A DNA stretch of 64,000 bases from Thalassotalea_H castellviae (GCF_031846185.1 NZ_JAVRIF010000009.1:100889-164888); one strand, 5' to 3'; numbered from the stretch's first letter, positions 26,578 through 35,272 are shown. Notes: generated by a model from the letters alone, not told the origin. A program made the numbers and translations.

Positions 26578-29202
26578 TTGCATACTCAATCATTAGTACC
26601 ACTAGAGTTTATTGAATCACTTTCTATCAGTGCTCCACAAATGTCATCAAAGGAGATTTGTCAGCTAAACGATGCCTTTCATCAATGGCAAAAAGAGCAA
26701 TTTATTATTGATGACATCACAAATATTTTAAATGCGCGTGTAGAATTTGTCGATCAGGTGCTTACAAAATTATGGTGTCAACATAATTTAGATGAATACC
26801 AAATTAGTCTAATTGCCGTTGGTGGTTATGGACGAGGCGAGCTTCATCCTTGTTCAGATGTAGACATATTATTACTCACGCAAGAAATTTTAGAGCCAGA
26901 GCTTGAAGAAAAAATATCGGCATTTATTACACAGCTTTGGGATGTAAAACTCGATATTGGCCATAGTGTTCGTAGTATCAAAGAGTGTCTTAAACAAGCC
27001 GTTAATGATGTCACGATTGCCACCAATTTAATGGAAATGCGTCAAGTTTGCGGTAATGAAGCGTTAACCCAACATTTACAACCCTTGTTAAATGAAGATG
27101 TGTTTTGGACTTCGAAAAAGTTCTTTGTAGCAAAACGAGAAGAACAACTAGAACGTCATAAACAATATAATGGTGCCGCCTATACATTAGAGCCTAACCT
27201 AAAAGCTAACCCTGGTGGCTTAAGAGATATACAAACTATTGGCTGGGTTGCAAAACGCCACTTTAAAGCAGATTCATTAGAGGAGTTAGTGCAACATAAA
27301 TATCTAACACAAAATGAATACTTTGAATTATTAGAGTGTCAGGATTATTTATGGCGTATGCGTGGCGCGTTGCATTTTATTGCTGGCCGAAGCGAAAATC
27401 GATTGTTATTTGATTACCAAGCAGATGTAGCAGATATGATGGGCTTTGGTGCAGAGGGAAAGATAGCGGTTGAGCGAATGATGAAACGCTTTTTCCGTAT
27501 TATTGGTCGTGTCGCCGAATTAAATAAAATGTTATTACAGTATTTTGAATATGCCATTATTCAAAATAAAGTACATGATAAAACGACGGTTATAAATGAT
27601 GATTTTATTATTCTCGACGGACAAATAAAAGTAACCAACCATCGCACCTTTATGCGTTCAACGAAGATCATGGAAATGTTTTTGTTGATTGCTAAACACG
27701 AAGAAATTACCGATTTACACCCGAATACTTTACGTTTAATGAGGAATGCAAGACGACGCTTAGTTTCAGGAATGATGGATTATGAACGTTGTCGTCAATT
27801 ATTTTTAGAAATCATCAAACATCCCAGAGGGTTAGGTTTACCGTTTACCTTAATGCACCGTCATTCAATCTTAGGAGCGTATTTACCTGCCTGGAGAAAC
27901 ATCGCCGGACAAATGCAGTTTGACCTCTTTCATGCCTATTCAGTTGACGAACATAGCTATCGGTTGATCAAAAACCTCTATCGATTTAATCAGAAAGAGT
28001 ACAATGATGAATTTCCACTGTGTAGTAAAATTGTTCAAAGGATCAGAAAGCCTGAATTATTATTTTTAGCTGGAATTTTTCATGATATCGCGAAAGGTCG
28101 AGGGGGTAGTCACGCCGATTTAGGGGCCATTGATGCTTTAGAATTTAGTAAAGAACATAAATTAAGTGATCACGATGGCCGAATGATTTCTTGGTTGGTT
28201 AAGCATCATTTGTTGATGTCGGTAACGGCTCAACGAAGAGATATTTCTGATCCAGAAGTTATTGCTAAATTTGCCAATATCGTTAGAGATGAAGCACATC
28301 TTGATTACCTATATTGCTTAACCGTTGCAGATATGCGCGCAACCAATGAAAGTTTATGGAATAGCTGGAAAGAAAACTTATTAGAAGAGTTATATAACAG
28401 CACTAAACGTGCCTTTAGACGAGGCTTAGAAAAGCCGGTTGATTTACGAGCAAAAATACGAGAAAACCAACAACAAGCCATCAACTTATTAATCGAGAAA
28501 AATATTAACCAAACGGAAATAAAAACTCTTTGGTCAGAATTTAAAGCGGATTACTTTTTACGCTATGCACCAGAACAAATTGTTTGGCATACCGAGCACA
28601 TCCTGAAACACAATAAAGATGAGCCTTTAGTGTTAATAAGCCCGTATCCTTATCGAGGAGGAACCGAAGTCTTTGTTTACACTAAAGATAAAGCAAATAT
28701 TTTTGTTAAAATTGTTTCATTACTCGGTTCAAAATGTTTTTCTATTCATGATGCAAAAATTATCAGCAGTAAAACAGGCTATACTGCCAATACTTTTGTT
28801 ATTTTAGATCAGCAAGGAAACGCTATCGATGATAAATATCGCGCGTTAGAATTAGCAGGATCACTTACAGAAGTGCTAGAAAGTAAAACTGCCGATATTA
28901 AATTTAAACCTATTTCAAATCGACTTAAACAATTTCATGTGCCAACGCAAGTTAGCTTTATCGAAACCAAGTCGAAGAAAAATACGTTATTGGAAATTAC
29001 CTCGTTAGATAGACCAGGACTGTTAGCACAATTTGCCAATGTGTTCCAAGAATGTAAATTACATATCCATTCCGCCAAAATAACCACGTTTGGCGAAAAA
29101 GTAGAAGATATGTTTATTGTTTCAACTTTGGATGAAAAAGCATTAACCGCTAAAGAACAGCAAGAATTATCCACCAAGTTGTGCGACGACACAGCTATGT
29201 AA
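26578..29202 (+). CDS. glnD: Bifunctional PII uridylyltransferase / uridylyl-removing enzyme GlnD
   Basis: Nitrogen sensor that uridylylates PII proteins under nitrogen limitation and removes UMP when glutamine is high. 874 residues. Domains in order: nucleotidyltransferase (GGYGRGELHPCSDVDILLL, near 82-100), central helical domain, HD hydrolase domain (FLAGIFHDIAKGRGGSHADLG), and two ACT domains (VFVYTKDKANIFVKIVSLL and LEITSLDRPGLLAQFANVF). The start appears to be TTG 26578, because a stop lies upstream in frame; ATG 26641 would remove 21 residues. Its presence fits the sigma-54-type promoter found 3.7 kb downstream. Confidence 0.93.
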   Translation: MHTQSLVPLEFIESLSISAPQMSSKEICQLNDAFHQWQKEQFIIDDITNILNARVEFVDQVLTKLWCQHNLDEYQISLIAVGGYGRGELHPCSDVDILLLTQEILEPELEEKISAFITQLWDVKLDIGHSVRSIKECLKQAVNDVTIATNLMEMRQVCGNEALTQHLQPLLNEDVFWTSKKFFVAKREEQLERHKQYNGAAYTLEPNLKANPGGLRDIQTIGWVAKRHFKADSLEELVQHKYLTQNEYFELLECQDYLWRMRGALHFIAGRSENRLLFDYQADVADMMGFGAEGKIAVERMMKRFFRIIGRVAELNKMLLQYFEYAIIQNKVHDKTTVINDDFIILDGQIKVTNHRTFMRSTKIMEMFLLIAKHEEITDLHPNTLRLMRNARRRLVSGMMDYERCRQLFLEIIKHPRGLGLPFTLMHRHSILGAYLPAWRNIAGQMQFDLFHAYSVDEHSYRLIKNLYRFNQKEYNDEFPLCSKIVQRIRKPELLFLAGIFHDIAKGRGGSHADLGAIDALEFSKEHKLSDHDGRMISWLVKHHLLMSVTAQRRDISDPEVIAKFANIVRDEAHLDYLYCLTVADMRATNESLWNSWKENLLEELYNSTKRAFRRGLEKPVDLRAKIRENQQQAINLLIEKNINQTEIKTLWSEFKADYFLRYAPEQIVWHTEHILKHNKDEPLVLISPYPYRGGTEVFVYTKDKANIFVKIVSLLGSKCFSIHDAKIISSKTGYTANTFVILDQQGNAIDDKYRALELAGSLTEVLESKTADIKFKPISNRLKQFHVPTQVSFIETKSKKNTLLEITSLDRPGLLAQFANVFQECKLHIHSAKITTFGEKVEDMFIVSTLDEKALTAKEQQELSTKLCDDTAM

Positions 29203-29234
29203 CCATTTATTTTTAAAGCTATTTAGGAAGAAAT

Positions 29235-30065
29235 ATGTCAGAACTACAAAAAATCATTGAACAAGCGTTTGATGATCGTATGAATATAAGCCCGGCCACC
29301 GTCACCACAGAAGTAAAAAACGCTGTACTTGATGCCCTTGCTGCATTAAATGATGGCTCAGCCCGTGTCGCTGAAAAAATTGCTGGCGAATGGGTTGTGC
29401 ATCAATGGCTTAAAAAGGCGGTATTACTTTCATTTCGTATATGGGATAACGAAGTAATTGATGGGGCTGAAAGTACCTTTTTTGACAAAGTTCCAATGAA
29501 ATATAGCGACTATACACAAGAAATGTTCGAAGCAGATGGCGTAAGAGTTGTACCTGGAGCTTCTGTACGAACCGGTAGCTATATTGGTAAGAATGTTGTT
29601 GTTATGCCAAGCTTTGTCAATATAGGTGCTTATGTTGATGAAGGTTGTATGGTTGACGGATGGGCAACGGTTGGCTCTTGTGCACAAATAGGTAAAAACG
29701 TCCATTTATCAGGTGGTGTTGGGATCGGTGGTGTTTTAGAGCCTTTACAAGCAGGTCCTACTATTATCGAAGATAATTGTTTTATTGGCGCTCGTTCTGA
29801 AATCGTTGAAGGTGTAGTAGTAGAAGAAGGTGCCGTGATCTCTATGGGCGTGTATATCGGTCAAAGCACGCGCATTTTTGATCGTGAAACCGGTGAAGTT
29901 CACTACGGAAGAGTTCCAGCAGGCTCAGTAGTTGTACCGGGAAATCTTCCTAGTAAGTGTGGTACATATAGTTTATATGCCGCGATTATCGTTAAAAAAG
30001 TAGATGCCAAGACACGTGCTAAAGTTGGCATAAACGCATTACTTCGATCAGTTTCTGAAGAATAA
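29235..30065 (+). CDS. dapD: Tetrahydrodipicolinate N-succinyltransferase DapD
   Basis: Adds a succinyl group to tetrahydrodipicolinate in lysine and diaminopimelate synthesis. 276 residues (E. coli 274). The left-handed beta-helix hexapeptide repeats run from about 100 to 215 (VRTGSYIGKNVVVMPSFVNI, CFIGARSEIVEGVVVEEGAV). The N-terminal helical domain and GRVPAGSVVVPGNLPS loop are as in the family. It is 32 bases after glnD, with a GGAAGAA ribosome site, and is ended by a strong terminator, so it closes the map-glnD-dapD cluster. Confidence 0.95.
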   Translation: MSELQKIIEQAFDDRMNISPATVTTEVKNAVLDALAALNDGSARVAEKIAGEWVVHQWLKKAVLLSFRIWDNEVIDGAESTFFDKVPMKYSDYTQEMFEADGVRVVPGASVRTGSYIGKNVVVMPSFVNIGAYVDEGCMVDGWATVGSCAQIGKNVHLSGGVGIGGVLEPLQAGPTIIEDNCFIGARSEIVEGVVVEEGAVISMGVYIGQSTRIFDRETGEVHYGRVPAGSVVVPGNLPSKCGTYSLYAAIIVKKVDAKTRAKVGINALLRSVSEE

Positions 30066-30087
30066 TCACAACCATACTCTGGTCAAC

Positions 30088-30121
30088 ATAACGCTAGTGT
30101 CGTGCTAGCGTTATTTTTTTG
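30088..30121 (+). terminator. Rho-independent terminator of dapD
   Basis: 10-bp perfect stem ATAACGCTAG (30088-30097) with CTAGCGTTAT (30105-30114), 7-base loop, seven T residues. Confidence 0.93.
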
Positions 30122-30262
30122 ACACTTGTAAAATCAACTTCAACATCCGACTAAATTACCGTAGTTAAAATGAAAGTTGAATCAAACGCACCTAATTAAT
30201 TTCATTTATTTTTCAGATAGCTAGCATTTAAACAAGACATAAATTTTGCTTTATTTTTATTT

Positions 30263-30277
30263 TGGCATACCGCTTGC
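30263..30277 (+). promoter_or_regulatory. Sigma-54 (RpoN) type promoter
   Basis: TGGCATACCGCTTGC keeps the -24 GG and -12 GC with exactly ten bases between them, and matches TGGCAC-N5-TTGC at all but one defined base. Transcription would start near 30289, 27 bases before the lipoprotein ATG. The enhancer-binding protein is unknown. Confidence 0.65.
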
Positions 30278-30315
30278 GATGTCAGTAATGACATGAACAA
30301 ATAATCGCGTGCTAT

Positions 30316-30663
30316 ATGAAAAAACTAACTTACTTAATACTATTTTCTGTACTATTTACTGCTATCGGTTGTAGCAGTACGAAAACGGTACAATACCAAG
30401 CCATTGAAAAAAAACCGTTAATCTCTGATCATTATTTGATGATGTCATTATTAAATAGACCGGTGACAGAAGATCAAAAACTAATGCTAGCTTTTGCACA
30501 AGTACAAGATAAATATCAACAGCAATTAGCGCCCGTTTTTGTTAATGCTGTGATGATAACAGGCAACAAAGCCGAACAACCTTCTCGTCAGCAACCAACC
30601 TCTATTTATAGCCATTTGATCGCTGAAGATATTAATGCCATTCGTATGAGTGGTCCTTATTAA
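30316..30663 (+). CDS. Small putative lipoprotein of unknown function
   Basis: 115 residues with a type II signal peptide: hydrophobic segment 5-18 and lipobox TAIGC (Cys19) followed by SS, so outer-membrane sorting is likely. The mature part is polar and helical (LNRPVTEDQKLMLAFAQVQDKYQQQLAPV). No family is recognised. No clear Shine-Dalgarno sequence precedes the ATG. A sigma-54-type promoter lies just upstream, so expression may respond to nitrogen supply, motility or stress, depending on the activator. The downstream truC gene is convergent. Confidence 0.7.
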   Translation: MKKLTYLILFSVLFTAIGCSSTKTVQYQAIEKKPLISDHYLMMSLLNRPVTEDQKLMLAFAQVQDKYQQQLAPVFVNAVMITGNKAEQPSRQQPTSIYSHLIAEDINAIRMSGPY

Positions 30664-30686
30664 ACCATTTAAGATGAACTAATAAA

Positions 30687-31451
30687 TCAAACTGACATTT
30701 CAATGTCTGCAAGCTTCCATGATAATTGCTCAAAAACACCTTGCCATTGTTGGTCAAATTGACAAGTAATAGTCAGCAGATTTTGATGAATGGGATGTGC
30801 AAACGATAACGATTTGGCAATTAGCATTAATCGTTTAAATCCGAAATACTGACTGAAAAATGGGTTTTGTTTGTTATCGCCATAATTTATATCGCCAATA
30901 ATAGGATGACGCAAATGTGCTAAATGTCGGCGAATTTGATGTCTTCTTCCGGTTTCGGGTAATAATTTCAGCAAACTATATCGAACACTATCATATCGCC
31001 CTAATGGTATTGGCAATACTGCATGAGCAACGGCTTGATATTGAGTAATAGCACTTTGCGCCTCTTTATTTGGATTCACATTTTTATCACCTAATTTATC
31101 TAGCTTTTCTTTTAAGGGATAGTCAAGGGTATCCTCACCAAATAAGTGTCCCCTCGTTAATGCAAAATAAGTTTTTTGAATGGTTTTATCTGTAAAGGCT
31201 TGTCCCATAATTCGAGCGACTTCTTCGGTTAAAGCAAATAACAAAACACCGGACGTAGGTCTATCTAGTCGATGCAAGGGGTAAACATATTGACCAACCA
31301 TGTCACGCACTAACTGTAAGGCGAAATATATCTCGTCTTTATCCATAAAACTGCGATGAACAAAAAGTCCAGGAGGTTTATCGATTGCGACTAGATATTC
31401 ATCTTGATAAAGAATAGTTAACTCTGGCTTTTCAGTAATAATAGCGGACAA
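30687..31451 (-). CDS. truC: tRNA pseudouridine(65) synthase TruC
   Basis: Pseudouridine synthase of the RluA family, 254 residues, that modifies U65 of tRNA. The catalytic loop is PLHRLDRPTSGVL (Asp in LDR), preceded by LVAIDKPPGLFVHRS. ETGRRHQIRRHLAHLRHPIIGD is the RluA-type RNA-binding motif. No S4 domain is present, as for TruC. It is divergent from DUF3549-DUF3301, an arrangement that recurs near truC in related bacteria. Confidence 0.9.
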   Translation of the reverse strand: MSAIITEKPELTILYQDEYLVAIDKPPGLFVHRSFMDKDEIYFALQLVRDMVGQYVYPLHRLDRPTSGVLLFALTEEVARIMGQAFTDKTIQKTYFALTRGHLFGEDTLDYPLKEKLDKLGDKNVNPNKEAQSAITQYQAVAHAVLPIPLGRYDSVRYSLLKLLPETGRRHQIRRHLAHLRHPIIGDINYGDNKQNPFFSQYFGFKRLMLIAKSLSFAHPIHQNLLTITCQFDQQWQGVFEQLSWKLADIEMSV

Positions 31452-31525
31452 TTTTTTCTTACGGTGATGGAGTTTAGTTTCTATTATCTCTATAATGCCG
31501 CCATTATTCGATAGTTAATTTACTT

Positions 31526-32554
31526 ATGACGACCATTGCTTCTATTTCCGAACTTTTGACGCTTTCTAACTGCCAATTTCGTGTTTACGATCTAGGAAGA
31601 AAAATTGATAAACTATCAAAAGAAACATTCAATAAAGTAGAGCTAAATCAACTTCCCTATCCTTCTCCTTTTAAAGGTCATGCACATTTAGCTATTACAT
31701 TTTGGCAAAAACAATCTCCACAACCCTTTTTATGGTTTGTGAAATTACCATTAGATGAGAGGGGTTTATTAAACCAAGGGGCAAGAAATCACTTTGTTGC
31801 AATTATTGCTGAAGCACTCGGCGCGGATTTATCAGTAGATCCCACCGAAAAGCAGGAAGAATTATTAAAGAGCAATCCTTATATATTTACTCCTTCACAA
31901 TATAAATTAGCTATGTTAAATAGTTTAATTTCATTCGATTTGAAATCGCCACCCAGTCAACATTATCAAAGTTTTCAACGTTATTTAACCGATAAAAACT
32001 GGCAGCAATGGCGAACTATTGGTGTACAAGGTATCACGGATTTTGTCGCAAGAATTGGCGATAAAGAGCATGATGAATTAATCGCAAATTCATTAGCTGA
32101 TCTTCCGTTTGAAGTATTGAGTCCATTATGTGGCGCCTTAGAAAATAAAACATTATCCTTATGTATTATTGAATCTTTACTTCACTTACTATCAAAGACT
32201 CCTTCGGATAACCTCGATAAACAACAAATGTTATTGCGTAGCTTAGCTTCATCCACTGAACATACGTTAGTAGATAACTATTTTCTTAATTTGTTAAATA
32301 AAGAACAATTAGACACTGATTTATTAATTTGCATCTCAGGTAGGTGTTGGGCAACGTTAAACAATGATAAACGTATTATGCTATTTTTAGAGCACTTAGC
32401 TGCTAAACAGGATTTCGAATTGTTTACCGCTATTTTTAAAGACTTAGTTGCGATACCTACTATTCGTCCTATTTTGTTTCAATGTATGAGAAGCACAGAA
32501 CGTAGTGAAACGCTTTCAGTTGCGATTGGCCAACTGTTTACAGCACAAGGTTAA
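31526..32554 (+). CDS. DUF3549 family protein
   Basis: Cytoplasmic protein of 342 residues. Features seen: N-terminal SELLTLSNCQFRVYDLGRKIDKLS, then PSPFKGHAHLAITFWQK and PFLWFVKLPLDERGLLNQGARNHF. The C-terminal half is a helical, HEAT-like region with repeated leucine-rich helices. This combination is recognised as DUF3549, known from Vibrio and Shewanella next to truC. Function unknown. The following DUF3301 gene begins five bases after its stop codon, so the two are co-translated. Confidence 0.8.
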   Translation: MTTIASISELLTLSNCQFRVYDLGRKIDKLSKETFNKVELNQLPYPSPFKGHAHLAITFWQKQSPQPFLWFVKLPLDERGLLNQGARNHFVAIIAEALGADLSVDPTEKQEELLKSNPYIFTPSQYKLAMLNSLISFDLKSPPSQHYQSFQRYLTDKNWQQWRTIGVQGITDFVARIGDKEHDELIANSLADLPFEVLSPLCGALENKTLSLCIIESLLHLLSKTPSDNLDKQQMLLRSLASSTEHTLVDNYFLNLLNKEQLDTDLLICISGRCWATLNNDKRIMLFLEHLAAKQDFELFTAIFKDLVAIPTIRPILFQCMRSTERSETLSVAIGQLFTAQG

Positions 32555-32559
32555 AACCA

Positions 32560-32859
32560 ATGGAAAATATTTATATATTATTAGCAGTATGTTTGGCCTT
32601 TTGGTACTTCATTTATTTAAGAAAAGTCGCTGAATTTGCCCGTTTACATATTAATAAATACTGTCAAAAAGAAAAGTTGCAATATTTAAGTATTGCGAGA
32701 AAATCAAGTCGTTTACGTTTTAGTAAACGATTAGGCATTTATTGGCTCAGTATTTTTGAGTTTGAATTTAGTGGTGACGGTGAATCAATGTACACGGGAA
32801 AAGTGTCTTTAGAAAATTACAAATTACTAAATATTGAAATACCGGCTTATCGTATCTAG
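32560..32859 (+). CDS. DUF3301 family membrane-anchored protein
   Basis: 99 residues. One N-terminal membrane helix (IYILLAVCLAFWYFIYL) is followed by a basic cytoplasmic domain with RLRFSKRLGIYWLSIFEFEFSGDGE, the DUF3301 core. Function unknown. It lies five bases after DUF3549, and both genes likely work together. It ends before the bidirectional terminator that also closes the first CsrB-type RNA. Confidence 0.8.
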   Translation: MENIYILLAVCLAFWYFIYLRKVAEFARLHINKYCQKEKLQYLSIARKSSRLRFSKRLGIYWLSIFEFEFSGDGESMYTGKVSLENYKLLNIEIPAYRI

Positions 32860-32910
32860 TAACGGGAGCTAAACCAAACAGCTTGTTGATTTTGTTAAAA
32901 TTAAATTCAC

Positions 32911-32946
32911 AAAAAGAAAAAGCGACAAGAGTCGCTTTTTCTTTTT
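32911..32946. terminator. 16-bp terminator shared by csrB copy 1 and DUF3301
   Basis: AAAAAGAAAAAGCGAC (32911-32926), loop AAGA, and its full complement (32931-32946). T-rich tails exist on both strands. Confidence 0.92.
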
Positions 32947-33256
32947 GGTTAGGTACTTCCTGTGCCTTTATTCGCTCTGAGCCTTCCTGGCTTTAATTCC
33001 ATTTACTTAGGTAAACTATTCCTTAGTTCAAACAATGGCCATATCCTTGATCCAACATCCTGTTGAACAATACATAATAAATATGTACTTTTATCCGTAA
33101 TGAACATCCTGTTCGGCATTGTTTGGTAAAAACATCCTTTGTTTATTTTCCGTTATCAAATCAATTCCATTGATTGCTATTCTCGAGCTATACAAAGATA
33201 AAGACCATCCATTGCTTATCTTTGTCTTGGTTTTCCATAACCATTGTCTTCCTGAC
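32911..33256 (-). ncRNA. csrB: CsrB/RsmB-type regulatory RNA, copy 1
   Basis: About 346 nt, read from 33256 to 32911. The RNA carries about 15 GGA motifs, many in the loops of small hairpins: GAACAGGATGTTC, CAACAGGATGTTG, GCCAGGAAGGC and the 5'-terminal GTCAGGAAGAC. CAGGATG is the loop sequence of E. coli CsrB. Such RNAs bind and sequester many CsrA dimers and so relieve CsrA control of carbon storage, motility and biofilm genes. A -10 box (33264-33269), TGTAAG half-sites 160-190 bases upstream, and a strong terminator frame it. A 60-codon frame over it is spurious. Homology is judged from motifs, not a covariance model. Confidence 0.88.
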
Positions 33257-33263
33257 AAAATAA

Positions 33264-33269
33264 AGTGTA
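33264..33269 (-). promoter_or_regulatory. -10 box of csrB copy 1
   Basis: TACACT on the minus strand, seven bases before the inferred first nucleotide (33256, GTCAGGAAG). The same spacing occurs in copy 2. Confidence 0.65.
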
Positions 33270-33416
33270 GCAACTACAACGCGATAGTTTAGTGAGTAAA
33301 AATAAAATAACCTTCATGCTATTATTGGACATAAGTTTAAATTACATTTTTATACTTAAAATTCAACAAATTAGATAACAACCACTAAAAATAGCTCACG
33401 AAACGATTTTATCTAT

Positions 33417-33444
33417 CTTACAAAAAAAGTGACGATGTCTTACA
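33417..33444 (-). promoter_or_regulatory. Paired UvrY/GacA-type half-sites upstream of csrB copy 1
   Basis: Two TGTAAGA half-sites on the minus strand (CTTACA on plus at 33417-33422 and 33439-33444), 22 bp apart. GacA/UvrY binds TGTAAG-N6-CTTACA in related bacteria. The second halves are poorly conserved here. Confidence 0.55.
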
Positions 33445-33492
33445 AAAGAATTTACTAATTTCTTAATGAGACAAACAGGGATAATTTAACGA

Positions 33493-33498
33493 TATAAT
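33493..33498 (+). promoter_or_regulatory. Possible -10 of the gene between the two RNAs
   Basis: TATAAT about 114 bases before the GTG at 33612. No good -35 was found. Confidence 0.35.
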
Positions 33499-33611
33499 CC
33501 CTGACATTTCTCATTAAAACGATTACCCTATTCCATTATGTAATCAAGTTTTGTTTAGATATCTCGTTTTCTATTGAAAGCGTAAAGTCAGTTTACTTCC
33601 TTGGAGATTTC

Positions 33612-34733
33612 GTGTTTTTTTTACAGTCATTATTTTGCTGGGTTGGTGCCGATAATCGGTATCGTTTTTCGCTTATTGTTGCTTTTAATCACTTATTTTT
33701 TATTGTATTCAGTGCCGTATTTCATACATCGTTTTTTCTCAGTTGTATAATCTTAATGTTATCGACAATTATTTTAACCTGCACAACTAAACGTCGACTT
33801 AACGATGCAAGGTTGACGAAAAACTGGCTTTATACTCCTGCTATTTCTTTTGCAATTATAGGCTTGATAATCATAAGCTTTAATTATCAGCCACTCTACT
33901 GGTTAACGCTTTTCCCTGCGGCATTATCTAGTATTTTATTAACCTATCCTAGCCAAAATAATAGCCAATACAACTACGGTTACTCGGGTCCTATTAACTT
34001 ATCCCCAGTAAAAAATACAACAATTAGAAACCAAAGAATAGAGCCAACATTAACAAGTCAACATGTACACTTGAATGTCGAAAACACTACGAGTTTCAAT
34101 CATCCCCCGACACAATCTTTTGAAGACTCATATTACAAAGATAAAGCAAGCGCAAATAACGCAGCTCAAGATATTGGTGAGCTTATTCGAGAAAAGTTAT
34201 TAAACAATCATAATAGTAAATTCGTTATTTTAGGCTTACTAACGATTATAGTCATTGCCATGCTCACTAGCTTGATCCTCTCATTTTCATCAAAAAATCA
34301 AGAAACGACTAAGACAGGACAAGAATCACTAGTCGAAGAAAAATCTACACAAACTACAATAAATGAGCGCACCAATAAAGTCACTTTACCGGATGATTTT
34401 TCAATTATGACAACGCCATTTAATGGCTTAATTGTACATTGGCAAGCTGATAGTACTCACGAATTAAATCTATGGGATATTAGTCGAGCCACAGGTGATG
34501 ATAGTTGCAAAAGCATCAGCTTTAATAATGACAATAGCTATCGAACAACAAAGGTTTACGTTGAAAATACTGATGAATATATTGCAGAGTTTTCTCCATT
34601 AGATACGCGAAAAATTTTGAAGGATATTGCTTTAAGAAGTAATTTTACTTTATGTGGATATTCTTTTTCGTTAAAAGGCAGTCAAGCTACATTAGGGAAA
34701 AGTAACTTTTATGCTGATTTATTAGCACAATAA
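33612..34733 (+). CDS. Membrane protein of unknown function between the csrB copies
   Basis: 373 residues. Three or four N-terminal membrane helices with KRRLNDARLTKNWLY resemble the DUF805 region. A polar, Asn/Ser/Thr-rich stretch follows (about 115-195), then a single helix (FVILGLLTIIVIAMLTSLILSF, about 203-226), then an extracytoplasmic domain with two cysteines (DDSCKSIS and FTLCGYS). The start is GTG with GGAGA six bases upstream. That ribosome site contains GGA, so CsrA could bind it; this is inference. The family is not recognised beyond the DUF805-like part. A shared terminator at 34766-34790 ends it. Confidence 0.7.
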   Translation: MFFLQSLFCWVGADNRYRFSLIVAFNHLFFIVFSAVFHTSFFLSCIILMLSTIILTCTTKRRLNDARLTKNWLYTPAISFAIIGLIIISFNYQPLYWLTLFPAALSSILLTYPSQNNSQYNYGYSGPINLSPVKNTTIRNQRIEPTLTSQHVHLNVENTTSFNHPPTQSFEDSYYKDKASANNAAQDIGELIREKLLNNHNSKFVILGLLTIIVIAMLTSLILSFSSKNQETTKTGQESLVEEKSTQTTINERTNKVTLPDDFSIMTTPFNGLIVHWQADSTHELNLWDISRATGDDSCKSISFNNDNSYRTTKVYVENTDEYIAEFSPLDTRKILKDIALRSNFTLCGYSFSLKGSQATLGKSNFYADLLAQ

Positions 34734-34756
34734 TATCTAACATTTAACAAGACGAT

Positions 34757-34790
34757 AAAAATAAAAAATGCGGCTCAAAGAGCCGCATTT
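34757..34790. terminator. Terminator of csrB copy 2, also ending the plus-strand gene
   Basis: 11-bp stem AAATGCGGCTC (34766-34776) with GAGCCGCATTT (34780-34790), loop AAA. The minus strand has TTTTTATTTTTAT after it; the plus strand has a shorter T run. Confidence 0.92.
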
Positions 34791-35086
34791 CTTTAACTAG
34801 CTTAATGCATCCTGCATAATTTAGTTTCCCGCTTTTTCATCCTTAAATGACTATCCTTAGTCTTTCCTTACTTAACAAATCCTTCGAAGTCCAAAAATCC
34901 ATTTAAATAGCATCATCCTGAGCTATATTTGTCGTCCTTACGCGTTATCCTAACGCTCTTCCTTGACAAGTACATCCTTATAAAATCCTTTCGGTTTCTA
35001 CCGATGACTTTATCCTTAAGTCTCCAATTATTATCCTTAATAAGCTAACCTAAGCTTGAGGACTCCCTGCCCTTTGTCTTCCTGAC
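34757..35086 (-). ncRNA. csrB: CsrB/RsmB-type regulatory RNA, copy 2
   Basis: About 330 nt, read from 35086 to 34757, with about 19 GGA motifs. Clear hairpins with GGA loops include GCGTTAGGATAACGC, GACTAAGGATAGTC and ATGCAGGATGCAT. The 5' end (GTCAGGAAGACAA) is identical to copy 1, but the rest is diverged, so this is a paralogue and not a recent duplication. A UvrY/GacA-type box lies at 35255-35272. Expected role: titration of CsrA together with copy 1. A covariance search for the CsrB/RsmB family would confirm it. Confidence 0.88.
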
Positions 35087-35093
35087 ATGATTA

Positions 35094-35099
35094 ATATTA
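35094..35099 (-). promoter_or_regulatory. -10 box of csrB copy 2
   Basis: TAATAT on the minus strand, seven bases before the inferred start at 35086. Confidence 0.6.
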
Positions 35100-35244
35100 C
35101 GCAATATCTGAAATTTTCGTAGGGATAAAAATAAAATAAAATCACGTCGAAAAAACGTCTACAAGGAAATTAACAATTATCCCTTTATAAAACAAGTATT
35201 TACATACGTGATTTAACATACTTGTAACAATAAAGACATAATAT

Positions 35245-35272
35245 CTTACGAGAATGTAGGAGATGTCTTACA
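35245..35272 (-). promoter_or_regulatory. UvrY/GacA box upstream of csrB copy 2
   Basis: TGTAAGACATCTCCTACA (35255-35272, minus strand) matches TGTAAG-N6-CTTACA with one mismatch. A further CTTACG half-site at 35245-35250 lies 22 bp from it, as in copy 1. Distance to the RNA start is about 160-186 bases in both copies. Confidence 0.7.

Noticed and set aside
32941..33256. Series of small hairpins taken at first for REP-like or integron-like repeats
   Set aside because: The loops, read on the minus strand, carry GGA, and the set has one promoter and one terminator, which fits a CsrB RNA better than mobile repeats.
33091..33273. 60-codon open frame on the minus strand
   Set aside because: It lies inside the CsrB-type RNA, whose GGA hairpins explain the sequence; no ribosome site.
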